Position numbers and translations under genes: made by a program
The notes under the pieces: model-generated
Databases searched by the model: none
Told to the model about the DNA's origin: nothing
The model's input: only the letters and a program-made list of their open reading frames with translations
NCBI GenBank assembly: GCA_003248865.1
Contig: QFPK01000037.1
Location: forward strand, 1 to 14,074
Length of the DNA: 14,074 nt
Direction: 5' to 3'
From: Sphingomonas sp.
GTDB taxonomy: Bacteria; Pseudomonadota; Alphaproteobacteria; Sphingomonadales; Sphingomonadaceae
Part shown: piece after piece, positions 1 to 7,251 of the stretch
Numbering within the stretch: position 1 is the stretch's first letter
Layout of the letters: each line of letters starts with the position of its first letter

Positions 1-54
1 CAGCACCGCAAGCTTGCCGCCTAACATCAACCCCCAGACGAGGCCCGCACTCCG

Positions 55-1857
55 CTAATTTACGCCGCGAGATGCGCCAAATGTTCTGACGACGGACAGA
101 AGCACGGTTCCTCCACTCGTACCGCCGTATATGGACGCAATTCCAAGATATGCGGATTGTCCGGTATAGAGTTGCCAGAACGAGGGGGCCTTAAATGACT
201 CACCCCAAGTTCCTCTTAAGGACAGGCCACGGAGCGGAATGTACCTAAATCCTAATTTTGGTGTGGAAGAAGATCCGAAGTCGCTATATTCCTCAATGCG
301 TCCGGAAAAACTCAGGTCTAGCCCACCGGTGCCGTATTCATCATATGGTGGGATGACGGGCACTCGAAGCTCTCCGAATATGTAATCCATATTTCGCGAA
401 CCTGCGGCCATCGGCACCCACATTCCAAGGAATTCATATCCGCCAGCGAACTCCTCGTTGCGATGCCCTCCCCCAAACGCCACTTTGACGGCACCGCCAG
501 GTAGGGAGAACAGCGTGCCTTCCGCAACACCCTCGACAAAACTTGTGTCGTTGCGCCAGTTGAAAGCTAGGGAGTAGTAGTCGTCTACACTAGTGGCATC
601 AGTAGATGCCACGCCTCCATCCAAACGGAAATTCCATTCAAACGGTAATATCAACTTGAAACCGCCAGCAATCGAATGGCTTGGCAAGTCCATTTTGTAC
701 TTATAGGCAGGAAGCGCGAATTGGTAATGTTCCGTGTAAGTTGCGAGTCTATGAGCCCACAAAGCGTCCAGATTGAATGACAGTCGGCTGGTTATTTCGC
801 CGCCGACGGATACCATGGCAGAGGTCCGTTCCTCCTGCCTTCCCAGATTTGAATCTCCCGGGGCCGTGGCCGTGAAGTTCCGTTGATCGGCGAAGATCGC
901 TTCGCGATTCAAATACTCGACAGATGCCAAGGCGTGCCAACGCGAGAAGGTCTTGCCAAGAAGTGCGGAATAGACCTGCTCAAGTCCACCGCCCTGCGTG
1001 GCGCCGCCGACACGCGCACTTACCTCCCCGCCATCATAGTGCGTCCTCAATATGAAGTTGGCGACACCGGCGATAGCGTCGGAGCCGTAGATCGCGGACG
1101 AGCCATCGGTCAGCACTTCCACGCGCTGGATCGCTGCAAGCGGAATCGTGGAGATATCAGCGGATTGACCATAGCCATCGGGCGGCAGGCGCCGCCCATT
1201 GAGAAGCGCCAAGGTCGCATCCGAACCCAATCCCCGCAGATTCACGGTGGTGCTGTTCGTGATGTTATTGTGAAGCGTTAAGGGCGCAGATACGACGCCG
1301 GGGTTTTGGCCACCGTTGAAATTTTCGGGCAAGCTCCGCATGACGTCACCCACGGTTCCGTAACCGGCTTGCTCAATGTCCGAACGCGTAACGGTGTGCA
1401 CTGGCGACGATGGAGGAACGCCCGTGATCCGGCTCCCTGTCACCACCACATCCTCGACCCGGGCCGCCGCGCTATCCCCTGCGGCTGCCCCCTCGCCCTG
1501 GGGGCCACTCCCCTCCCTCACGATCATCACTGCGCCCGTGGACGTGCGGCGGGCGACCAGACCTGATCCCGCCAACAATCGGTCGAGCGCGTCCGTCGCC
1601 GAATACACGCCTCGCAGGGCCGGCGCGCGAAGACCGCGCACCAGATCTTCCGAAAAGATGATCTGCACGCCCGAGAGGCGGCCATACTCGCGAAGCGCCG
1701 TCGCGAGCGACTGGCCCTGGATATCATAGCTCGCGGTCCGCTCCTGAGCTGAGACCGAGCCCGGCCCCATGACGCCGAGCGCCAGGCCAACGGCGATCGC
1801 CGACGAACACAGCAGGCCGCGCCGCGCGGACACGACGGATTTTCTTGCAGCAGACAT
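55..1857 (-). CDS. TonB-dependent receptor with STN signalling domain, C-terminally truncated
   Basis: Outer-membrane active-transport receptor of the FecA/FpvA transducer type. Taking the ATG at 1857 gives 600 residues: a signal peptide at about 1-37 (cut near SVSA-Q), an STN secretin/TonB N-terminal domain at about 42-113, a TonB box-like VEDVVVTGSR at 134-143, and a plug to about 275 containing VNLRGLGSDATLALLNGRR and DGSSAIYGSDAIAGVANF. Barrel strands follow. A longer frame opens at 1947, but its extra 30 residues precede a normal signal peptide, so 1857 is preferred. The protein ends soon after SFKAPSFWQLY, a motif normally in mid-barrel; relatives are usually 800-1000 residues. Reading in frame past the TAG gives RSAGLVWGLMLGGKLAVL, which resembles barrel sequence, so the stop may be a mutation. 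It lies 93 bases downstream of fecR. The ligand cannot be told; iron-siderophore and carbohydrate receptors both occur in this class. Confidence 0.85.
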   Translation of the reverse strand: MSAARKSVVSARRGLLCSSAIAVGLALGVMGPGSVSAQERTASYDIQGQSLATALREYGRLSGVQIIFSEDLVRGLRAPALRGVYSATDALDRLLAGSGLVARRTSTGAVMIVREGSGPQGEGAAAGDSAAARVEDVVVTGSRITGVPPSSPVHTVTRSDIEQAGYGTVGDVMRSLPENFNGGQNPGVVSAPLTLHNNITNSTTVNLRGLGSDATLALLNGRRLPPDGYGQSADISTIPLAAIQRVEVLTDGSSAIYGSDAIAGVANFILRTHYDGGEVSARVGGATQGGGLEQVYSALLGKTFSRWHALASVEYLNREAIFADQRNFTATAPGDSNLGRQEERTSAMVSVGGEITSRLSFNLDALWAHRLATYTEHYQFALPAYKYKMDLPSHSIAGGFKLILPFEWNFRLDGGVASTDATSVDDYYSLAFNWRNDTSFVEGVAEGTLFSLPGGAVKVAFGGGHRNEEFAGGYEFLGMWVPMAAGSRNMDYIFGELRVPVIPPYDEYGTGGLDLSFSGRIEEYSDFGSSSTPKLGFRYIPLRGLSLRGTWGESFKAPSFWQLYTGQSAYLGIASIYGGTSGGTVLLSVVRTFGASRGVN

Positions 1858-1950
1858 GAAAGAGACCCCGATTTGATTGGCCCGTGTTCGGGCTCGGGTG
1901 AGAAAGACGACCGACTGACGCACTTCCTCAAAATGAAATTCACGCACCTG

Positions 1951-2961
1951 TCAGGAACGGCTCCGAAGCATGATGGCGCCGCTGGCGTCTGCGGTCGCCT
2001 CGACCGGGAGATAGGCGCTCACCGCATCGATGAAGGTTGCGGTGTCGCCCGCCTTGAACACGCCCGAAATCCGCAGATCGGCCGCCTTGCCCTCGACCGA
2101 CAGGCGTCGGCCGCCATAGCGGGCGACCCGGGCGACGGCGTCCGACAGGGGTTCGTCCTCGAATATGAGCTGGCCGGTCTCCCAGGCTGTCGCACGACTG
2201 GCGCTGACGGATTTCACCTCTGGATCCGCAGTCTGTCGAATGACGACCTGTTGTCCGGGCGCGAGAGCCATCGGTCCCGCGACCCGCGCCGAAGGCGTCC
2301 GTCCGGCGGGCAGATTCAGCACGGTGACGCGACCTTCGAGCAGGGTCACCAGCACCTCGGCGCCGAGCTTGTCGATGTTGAAGGCTGTGCCCGTCGCGAC
2401 CACCGTCTGTGCACCCGCCTTGACGGTGAAGGGACGGTCCGCATTGTGCGCGACGTCGAACCGGGCCTGACCCGACACCAGCGTCAATTGGCGCGCCTTG
2501 TCGGTATAGTGGACCCTGACCTCGCTGGTGGAATCGAGGGAGACGATGGAGCCGTCCACCAGCTTCACGACGCGGCGTTCGCCTGGACCCGTCAGATAGA
2601 CGTCGGGCTGCAGGGCGACCCAGCGCCACCCGAGCACGCCCAGCAACAGAAACGCCACCGCAAGAGCCGAAACGAGCCTCAGGATATGCGGCTGCATAGT
2701 CCGTCGCTTCCGTTCCGCCCGGCGCGCGCGCTGCAGCGCGCCGACCCGGGCGGCCATCAGCTCGGGTGAGGTGGCCTCCTCGCCCATCCGTCGCCAGGGT
2801 GCATCAACCTGTTCCCAGGCGGCCGCGTTATCAGGATCGGACCGCCAGTCTTCGAACGCCTCGCAGCTTTCCAGACCGTCTTCTGTCAACCGCACACGCC
2901 AGGCAGACGCCTCGGCGAGACGCACGATGTCCTGCGGCGATCTGTCGGGCGGAGTGGTCAT
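1951..2961 (-). CDS. fecR: FecR-family anti-sigma / sigma-activating inner-membrane protein
   Basis: Inner-membrane relay between a substrate-loaded TonB receptor and its ECF sigma factor. The 336-residue protein has the full family layout. A cytoplasmic DUF4880-type domain at about 10-60 carries the AWRVRL and AAWEQV tryptophan motifs. A basic stretch at about 76-88 precedes one membrane helix at about 92-115. The periplasmic FecR domain at about 123-215 includes GPGERRVVKLVDGS, GQARFDVAHN and TGTAFNI. The C-terminal domain at about 262-334 (FEDEPLSDAVARVARYGG) is the part that normally contacts the receptor's STN domain. Its ATG overlaps the sigma-factor TGA as ATGA, so translation is probably coupled. 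The symbol is used in the family sense only; a citrate ligand is not implied. Confidence 0.93.
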   Translation of the reverse strand: MTTPPDRSPQDIVRLAEASAWRVRLTEDGLESCEAFEDWRSDPDNAAAWEQVDAPWRRMGEEATSPELMAARVGALQRARRAERKRRTMQPHILRLVSALAVAFLLLGVLGWRWVALQPDVYLTGPGERRVVKLVDGSIVSLDSTSEVRVHYTDKARQLTLVSGQARFDVAHNADRPFTVKAGAQTVVATGTAFNIDKLGAEVLVTLLEGRVTVLNLPAGRTPSARVAGPMALAPGQQVVIRQTADPEVKSVSASRATAWETGQLIFEDEPLSDAVARVARYGGRRLSVEGKAADLRISGVFKAGDTATFIDAVSAYLPVEATADASGAIMLRSRS

Positions 2962-3503
2962 TGGCGATCTCGGCCGTTCCGCAGCGCCAGGTGCAGGGTC
3001 GCCTTCATGACTTCCTTCTCCACCGTGCTTCGGCTGATGTTCAGCAGGGCCGCGATCTCGGCCTGCTTCATGCTTTCCAGTCGGAAGAGGATGTAGATGT
3101 CCCGAGTTCTCTCACCCAGTTCGTCGAGGGCGGCGAGCATGCCGACGATCGACTCCCTGCCCAGCAAGACGCGCTCGGGGGTCCGATCCTCCACAAATTC
3201 TCGACTGAGGTTTGCGATCGTCGCATCGTCCAACGGCGAGATGGCGATCTGGCTGCGCCGCTTGGCCGTTCGGCCGCGGTCCTTGAGGAGGTTCGCGGCG
3301 GTCACGAAAACGAGCGCCTCGACATCCTCGATCGGCCGGCGTTCGGCGGCGCCGAGCAGGCGAACGAACACATCCTGCGTCAGATCCTCCGCCTCGGCGC
3401 GACTGCGGACGCGCCGCAGGAAATAGCTCATCAGCGGCTTTCGGAACCGGCGGTCCAGAAGCGCAGCCATGGCGTCAACTGTCGGCTCGGCGCTGCCGGT
3501 CAT
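2958..3503 (-). CDS. fecI: ECF sigma factor, FecI-like
   Basis: RNA polymerase sigma factor of the extracytoplasmic-function type, 181 residues. Region 2 lies at about 17-82 (YFLRRVRSRAEAEDLTQDVF, the core-binding and -10 reading part). Region 4 lies at about 117-172, with the helix-turn-helix KQAEIAALLNISRSTVEKEV for -35 recognition. The frame is open back to 4004, but the extra 167 residues have no family resemblance. The ATG at 3503 is preceded by GGGAGAGGG at 3509-3517 with a 5-base spacer, which decides the start. It is the first gene of the sigma, fecR, receptor operon and overlaps fecR by 4 bases. By analogy with FecI it should be held by FecR and should drive the receptor gene. The symbol is used in the family sense. 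Confidence 0.92.
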   Translation of the reverse strand: MTGSAEPTVDAMAALLDRRFRKPLMSYFLRRVRSRAEAEDLTQDVFVRLLGAAERRPIEDVEALVFVTAANLLKDRGRTAKRRSQIAISPLDDATIANLSREFVEDRTPERVLLGRESIVGMLAALDELGERTRDIYILFRLESMKQAEIAALLNISRSTVEKEVMKATLHLALRNGRDRQ

Positions 3504-3847
3504 GGAAGCCCTCTCCCAAGGGACGATGATGATGGCCTTCTTGATCCCGGACACGGCGAGAGAAAGCTGGTGACGCCCCCGCCTCGTTGACGGCGTGTTC
3601 GGTGAAGGGCGGCCGATTGTATCCCGGTTCGCCCACAACGCCAGACCCCGGGGTCGAGGCAACAGCGGACGCTGTCCAGGGTCCTGCGCGGCTGAACTCC
3701 GCCGACAGGATGCGGTCCTCGCCGTGCAGATCCATGCGACGTGATCCTGCGCGACACGCTCGCGCCACATTATCCGACCGGCGCAACGCGAGGAGATGTC
3801 ACGGAAATGGTGACGATTCATCCCTTCGCATATCGGCAATACTCTAC

Positions 3848-3865
3848 TGACAGGATATACAGTCA
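3848..3865. promoter_or_regulatory. Imperfect 18-bp palindrome, candidate operator
   Basis: TGACAGGATATACAGTCA matches its own reverse complement at 14 of 18 positions, with identical TGAC/GTCA ends and an AT-rich centre in otherwise GC-rich DNA. It lies in the divergent gap about 345 bases from the sigma-factor start and 314 from the araC-type start. It could be an operator for the AraC protein or for another regulator; no known consensus is matched. Confidence 0.3.
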
Positions 3866-4166
3866 CCTCACGATACGCGGCTATCCCCACCAGTTTGCGG
3901 TGATCGGTCGCCAGGAGAAACGGGGTCTGGAGGGGAAGGCGAAGCGATCGGAAGGACAGGGCGGCCGTGCCGCCATGTGGAAGAATATTGGGGTCGACGG
4001 ACAAGGATTTTGCGTATGCGCGTTTCAGGCGTGGTCGAGGTTAAGCCTCTGGACCACAGAAAATGCCGGCGTGGGGGCGAGACCGCGCGCAGCTACGGGG
4101 AATTCCGGTCGCGGGCGCCGGATCGTCGGAACAGGATCGGGCGGCACACGCCGCTGACGACCTAGA

Positions 4167-4178
4167 CGGGGCGCCCCG
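4167..4178. promoter_or_regulatory. Perfect palindrome overlapping the araC-type ribosome-binding site
   Basis: CGGGGCGCCCCG is a perfect 12-bp palindrome that ends at the base before the ATG at 4179. The only Shine-Dalgarno-like run for that gene, GGGG at 4168-4171 with a 7-base spacer, lies inside its left arm. As RNA it could fold to CGGG-GCGC-CCCG and hide the site; as DNA it could bind a dimer. In GC-rich DNA such a site may also arise by chance. Confidence 0.3.
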
Positions 4179-5108
4179 ATGCCCTGCCATCCGCCCAGGC
4201 TGATCGATTTCGCCACGGAGGGATGCTCGCCCCTGTTCGAGCGCACGCACAGGCTGAGCCGTGGCGCTATTCACATCGCTCGGGGTGCGCTGACCCCCAA
4301 TCCCGGCAGGCGTCTCGGGGCTCCGCAGCTCACCGCAGTCGTCCATGAAGGCGAACCGTTCGAGATGGAATGGCGCGAACCTGATACCGGACGATTGCAG
4401 ACGGCTCTGATCCGGACCGGGGCTGTGCATGTGAACCCGGGGGATCGTCCATTCTACCAGCGCTGGACGGGGCAGCCTCGGATAATGGTGATCGCCTTCG
4501 GTTCGGACTTTGTCGAGCAGATCGGCGCGTCTTTCGGCGGCAAGACAGGCGCGGATATCGGCACCGTTGTCGGGCGACGGGATGCCGAGGTCGAGGCGAT
4601 TGCCGCGCGGCTTCGGCGTGAACTCGCCGATGACAGCGAGGCTGCGCAATTATTGGCCGAAGGACTCGCCACCGCGCTTCTCGTCCATCTGTTCCGAACC
4701 TACCGCCGGACGCCCAATCCTGGAACACCCCTGAAGGGACGGATGGAGCCTCGAAAACTCGCTGATGTGCTGGATTACATCGACGACCATCTGACCGAGA
4801 AAATCACGCTGGATGCGCTTGCGGCGGTGGCAGGCCTGAGCCCGAACCATTTCAACGTCTCCTTCAGGACCACGACGGGCGCGCCGCCGATCAAGTTCGT
4901 GATCCGGCGGCGTCTGGAGCGGGCGATGGATTTTCTCGCCACCACAGACCGCCCGATCTCCGACATCGCCTACGGACTCGGCTTTCCAAGCCATGGACAT
5001 CTGTCGACCCACTTCAAGCGCGTGGTAGGGATCGCGCCGTCCCGGTTTCGCAGCGATTGGCGCAGTAAACGTGGCGGCGGGGCGTCGGGAGAATTTCACG
5101 CCCGATAG
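4179..5108 (+). CDS. AraC-family transcriptional regulator
   Basis: DNA-binding regulator of 309 residues. The C-terminal AraC/XylS domain covers about 192-291 with two helix-turn-helices: the first around LDALAAVAGLSPNHFNVSFR at 211-230, the second around ISDIAYGLGFPSHGHLSTHF at 260-279, ending with the family-typical GIAPSRFR. The N-terminal part (about 1-180) would be the sensor or dimerisation domain and has no motif I can match to a ligand. The ATG at 4179 has only a weak GGGG site, buried in a palindrome. It is divergent from the sigma/fecR/receptor operon, a common position for a regulator of the neighbouring promoter, but a link is inference. Confidence 0.9.
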   Translation: MPCHPPRLIDFATEGCSPLFERTHRLSRGAIHIARGALTPNPGRRLGAPQLTAVVHEGEPFEMEWREPDTGRLQTALIRTGAVHVNPGDRPFYQRWTGQPRIMVIAFGSDFVEQIGASFGGKTGADIGTVVGRRDAEVEAIAARLRRELADDSEAAQLLAEGLATALLVHLFRTYRRTPNPGTPLKGRMEPRKLADVLDYIDDHLTEKITLDALAAVAGLSPNHFNVSFRTTTGAPPIKFVIRRRLERAMDFLATTDRPISDIAYGLGFPSHGHLSTHFKRVVGIAPSRFRSDWRSKRGGGASGEFHAR

Positions 5109-5182
5109 CCGTAAGCCGCCCAGACATGGCCGGTAGTTGCGCCCCGTGAGCCTAGGATGAAAGGGCAGGTCCGACACCTCGT

Positions 5183-5227
5183 TCCACAAAGCTGTGTGGA
5201 TCCTGTACGTGTACTGGGCGCCCCAGT
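5183..5227. repeat. Cluster of three short inverted repeats
   Basis: Three adjoining dyads lie between the araC-type gene and the LuxR-type gene: TCCACA-N6-TGTGGA at 5183-5200, GTAC-GT-GTAC at 5205-5214, and ACTGGG-CGC-CCCAGT at 5213-5227. No U-tract follows the last stem, so this is not a canonical intrinsic terminator. It could be a weak terminator for the upstream gene, or operator or leader structure for the downstream cluster. Confidence 0.35.
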
Positions 5228-5299
5228 CCCAGGCTTGCACGGAAAGCCACCGAATCCGTTAGAACTTGCCCACCCGCGCGAGGCTTGTACCCTTTCTCA

Positions 5300-5758
5300 A
5301 TGAGAGTCGATTTGCTCAGTGAACGGGAGCGCGAATGTCTCCGATTGCTGCTGCACCCTATGCGCGCCAAGGAGATCGCGCGCACATTGGGCCTCTCCGT
5401 CCATACCGTGCACGACCATCTCAAGTCCGCTCGCCGAAAACTTGACGCAGGTGACAGCCTGTCGGCCGCGCAGATTCTGCGTGCCTATGAGGCAGGCCAC
5501 TCCCCCCAAAGTGTGGGGATCACAGTTTCGGGATGGCCGGATCCCGTCCTGCCGAGCCACCAAGGCGACACTGAAGTCGTGGCGGCGAGAACGAGTGTCT
5601 TGCCGTTCTCAGTGAAAGGCAGGCCCTGGAATGATTTGAGTCTGCGATGGCGCATCGTCTGGCCACTGCTGCTTCTGGCGGCCCTTGCCGCGGGAGCAGG
5701 TGTACTGATCAGCGGTATCGCCGCCGTCTCTCATTTCGCTCTCCTGCTCAACCGCTGA
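5300..5758 (+). CDS. Membrane-anchored LuxR-type helix-turn-helix protein
   Basis: A 152-residue protein with a LuxR/GerE-type DNA-binding domain at about 5-60 (LSERERECLRLLLHPMRAKE, then SVHTVHDHLKSARRKL) and a hydrophobic C-terminal segment at about 117-149 (WPLLLLAALAAGAGVL) that should span the inner membrane. The linker of about 55 residues has no recognised fold, and no receiver or sensor domain is present. The frame opens at a TTG at 5285. I prefer the ATG at 5300, although neither has a well-spaced ribosome site: GAGG at 5280-5283 is too near one and too far from the other. Small LuxR-plus-membrane-helix proteins are known to me from sphingomonads and relatives, with no assigned function. 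It heads a four-gene plus-strand cluster. Confidence 0.8.
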   Translation: MRVDLLSERERECLRLLLHPMRAKEIARTLGLSVHTVHDHLKSARRKLDAGDSLSAAQILRAYEAGHSPQSVGITVSGWPDPVLPSHQGDTEVVAARTSVLPFSVKGRPWNDLSLRWRIVWPLLLLAALAAGAGVLISGIAAVSHFALLLNR

Positions 5759-5807
5759 CACGGCGAACCCCTGCAAGCTTCCGGGCTATCCCCGGGGAAG
5801 GAGCGTC

Positions 5808-6191
5808 ATGTCCATTGCACAACTCCGCCGCAGCCATAATCGCCGGCACGAAGTCGCTGCAGAGATCGCAGATCACCTGAACACGTTCGAAGGCGATTTG
5901 GCTCGAGCCCTCGCGAGTGGTTCGAAGCTGGTGGGCTTTCTTCCTGGCGCTCGCGCAGATGCGGCCGTGTCGGCAGTGGTCGGGCAGGATGCGATCCATC
6001 ATTTCGTCTCGTCACTCAGGCTCATCTCCAAGGCGATGGATCGCGCCGTGGACGGACATCAAAGCCTCGACCAGACGCGTCAGCGCCTCAGGGTTCCAAT
6101 CCAGGCCGGCGGGGACAAAGTCCCTATCCCGCCCATCAGCGCCGCCTCGCAGGGCTTCGAAGCCGAACTGGCTGAAAGCAAGGACGATTGA
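5808..6191 (+). CDS. Conserved-looking hypothetical protein, 127 residues
   Basis: No family recognised. The product is soluble, probably helical, and has no signal peptide or membrane segment. The N-terminal half contains HEVAAEIADHLNTFEGDLAR and a glycine/alanine-rich middle; the C-terminal third is proline-rich (IQAGGDKVPIPPIS). The start is well supported: AAGGAG at 5798-5803, 4 bases before the ATG. The gene begins 49 bases after the LuxR-type gene and ends 33 before the membrane-protein gene, on the same strand, so co-transcription is likely. A partner role for one of the neighbouring regulators is possible but not shown. Confidence 0.7.
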   Translation: MSIAQLRRSHNRRHEVAAEIADHLNTFEGDLARALASGSKLVGFLPGARADAAVSAVVGQDAIHHFVSSLRLISKAMDRAVDGHQSLDQTRQRLRVPIQAGGDKVPIPPISAASQGFEAELAESKDD

Positions 6192-6224
6192 CTGGAAGCG
6201 CCATGAGGATGATCGCATCGCCTG

Positions 6225-6740
6225 ATGTCGCGCCTGATCATCTTCAGCACTCTGTCGGTCGTGTGCTGCGCCTACGCCCTGACGAGAGGCGGAGCGCCGG
6301 AGCGCATCGGCGCCGTGATACTCATCGCCAACTTCCAGCTCAGCCGATGGGTGGTGGCTCCGTTCGACGCCCTGTTCGGCAAGGTCGAATGGGCGATGTT
6401 CGCAGTCGATCTGACGGCCTTTGTGGCGCTCTACGTCATGTCCCTCGTCTCGGCGCGATACTGGCCGATATGGATGGCGGCTGTTCAGGGCGTGGTCGCA
6501 CTGACTCATCTCGCCGGCCTATGGACGGACTTCATCATCCCGTGGGCTTACGGCAATGCGGTCGCGCTTTGGAGTTACGTCCTGGTGGGCATGCTGGCGG
6601 GGGCAACGTGGCGCCACAGGGTGCGGTTGCGACGCTACGGGATCGATCCGGCCTGGCGGGGTCAGCTTCCGCCGTCCTACAGGGATGGGCAGTCAGCCAG
6701 TGACGCGCGGTTCCCGGACTCAGTCGGTACAGGCCGCTGA
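6225..6740 (+). CDS. Five-helix integral membrane protein, unknown function
   Basis: A 171-residue protein with about five hydrophobic segments: residues 3-20 (LIIFSTLSVVCCAYAL), 26-45 (IGAVILIANFQLSRWVV), 57-78 (AMFAVDLTAFVALYVMSLVS), 82-103 (IWMAAVQGVVALTHLAG) and 112-128 (ALWSYVLVGMLAGA). A basic, soluble tail follows. No transporter or enzyme motif was recognised. An in-frame stop just upstream fixes the start at ATG 6225 (or the adjoining CTG); the ribosome site is weak. It sits third in the four-gene cluster with a membrane-anchored HTH protein and a winged-helix protein, so a membrane sensing role is a fair guess, no more. Confidence 0.72.
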   Translation: MSRLIIFSTLSVVCCAYALTRGGAPERIGAVILIANFQLSRWVVAPFDALFGKVEWAMFAVDLTAFVALYVMSLVSARYWPIWMAAVQGVVALTHLAGLWTDFIIPWAYGNAVALWSYVLVGMLAGATWRHRVRLRRYGIDPAWRGQLPPSYRDGQSASDARFPDSVGTGR

Positions 6741-6816
6741 TGGCGTGCTGCGGTATCGCGCGGATTTCCGCAACGCCAACGGCGACGACATCAGCGGCCG
6801 GGACGGATTTGGAGCA

Positions 6817-7155
6817 ATGGCGGAGGCCCTCTACGCGGAGCGACGGCACAGGGGAAAGTTCTTCAATTCCGCTCTGTTCGCTGAACCCGCCTGGGACATG
6901 TTGCTGGACCTACGTGTGCGGGTCGGATCACCGCACCATCCCTCCGTGTCGTCGGCATGCATCGGATCTGCTGCGCCGGCATCGACGGCGCTTCGCCATC
7001 TGTTGATGCTGGAAAGCGAAGGGCTGGTCGAACGGTCGGTTGACCCCACCGACGCCCGCCGAAAACTGACTTGGCTCTCATCTGACGGAAGGCGGCTGAT
7101 GGACGCCTATCTGTCGGAGGTTTCGTGGAGGAGCGTGTCGAGCATTTGCAGTTGA
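6817..7155 (+). CDS. MarR-like winged-helix DNA-binding protein
   Basis: A 112-residue winged-helix protein if started at ATG 6817. The N-terminal motif FFNSALFAEPAWDMLLDL (residues 15-32) is followed by the HTH region VSSACIGSAAPASTALRHLL (44-63) and the wing EGLVERSVDPTDARRKLTW (68-86), ending in a MarR-like LSSDGRRLMDAYL. The frame is open upstream; ATG 6685 would add 44 residues without family resemblance and overlap the previous gene. GGAG at 6811-6814 is close to the chosen ATG, so the start is uncertain. The C-terminal tail SEVSWRSVSSICS is unlike the helical end expected, and a +1 frame from about 7121 gives FVEERVEHLQLSGCEG, so a late frameshift is possible. Confidence 0.72.
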   Translation: MAEALYAERRHRGKFFNSALFAEPAWDMLLDLRVRVGSPHHPSVSSACIGSAAPASTALRHLLMLESEGLVERSVDPTDARRKLTWLSSDGRRLMDAYLSEVSWRSVSSICS

Positions 7156-7251
7156 GCGGCTGTGAAGGTGTGCCGTTCGCTTTCTTTATGCGTATCTTCA
7201 ACGTGTCGCGCGCAATGACATGGTAGGAATACGGGGTGAGGTGTCGTTCCT

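Larger units (their letters stand above)
3504..4178. other. Long divergent intergenic region between sigma factor and araC-type gene
   Basis: These 675 bases separate two divergent regulators and must hold both promoters. I find no convincing gene: the open frames here lack family resemblance, and the one upstream of the sigma factor is only an in-frame extension of it. No classical Fur box was seen. The visible structures are an imperfect 18-bp palindrome at 3848-3865 and a perfect 12-bp palindrome ending at 4178, listed separately, and a small GGCGG/CCGCC stem near 3961-3975 without a following T run. Confidence 0.6.

Noticed and set aside
1873..2769. A 298-codon plus-strand frame opposite fecR.
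   Set aside because: Translation is rich in Arg, Gly, His and Asp without fold features, and it lies entirely against the well-supported fecR and the receptor start; a reverse-strand shadow.
3961..3975. A GGCGG/CCGCC stem considered as a terminator or riboswitch part.
   Set aside because: No U-tract, no further conserved stems, and such stems are common by chance at this GC content.
3504..4004. The sigma-factor frame extends upstream to 4004, suggesting a 348-residue fusion.
   Set aside because: The extra residues resemble no domain, and a strong ribosome site sits right before the ATG at 3503.
3741..4157. A 138-codon plus-strand frame in the gap before the araC-type gene.
   Set aside because: Low-complexity, arginine- and glycine-rich translation without any family feature, and no ribosome site; consistent with a chance frame in GC-rich DNA.
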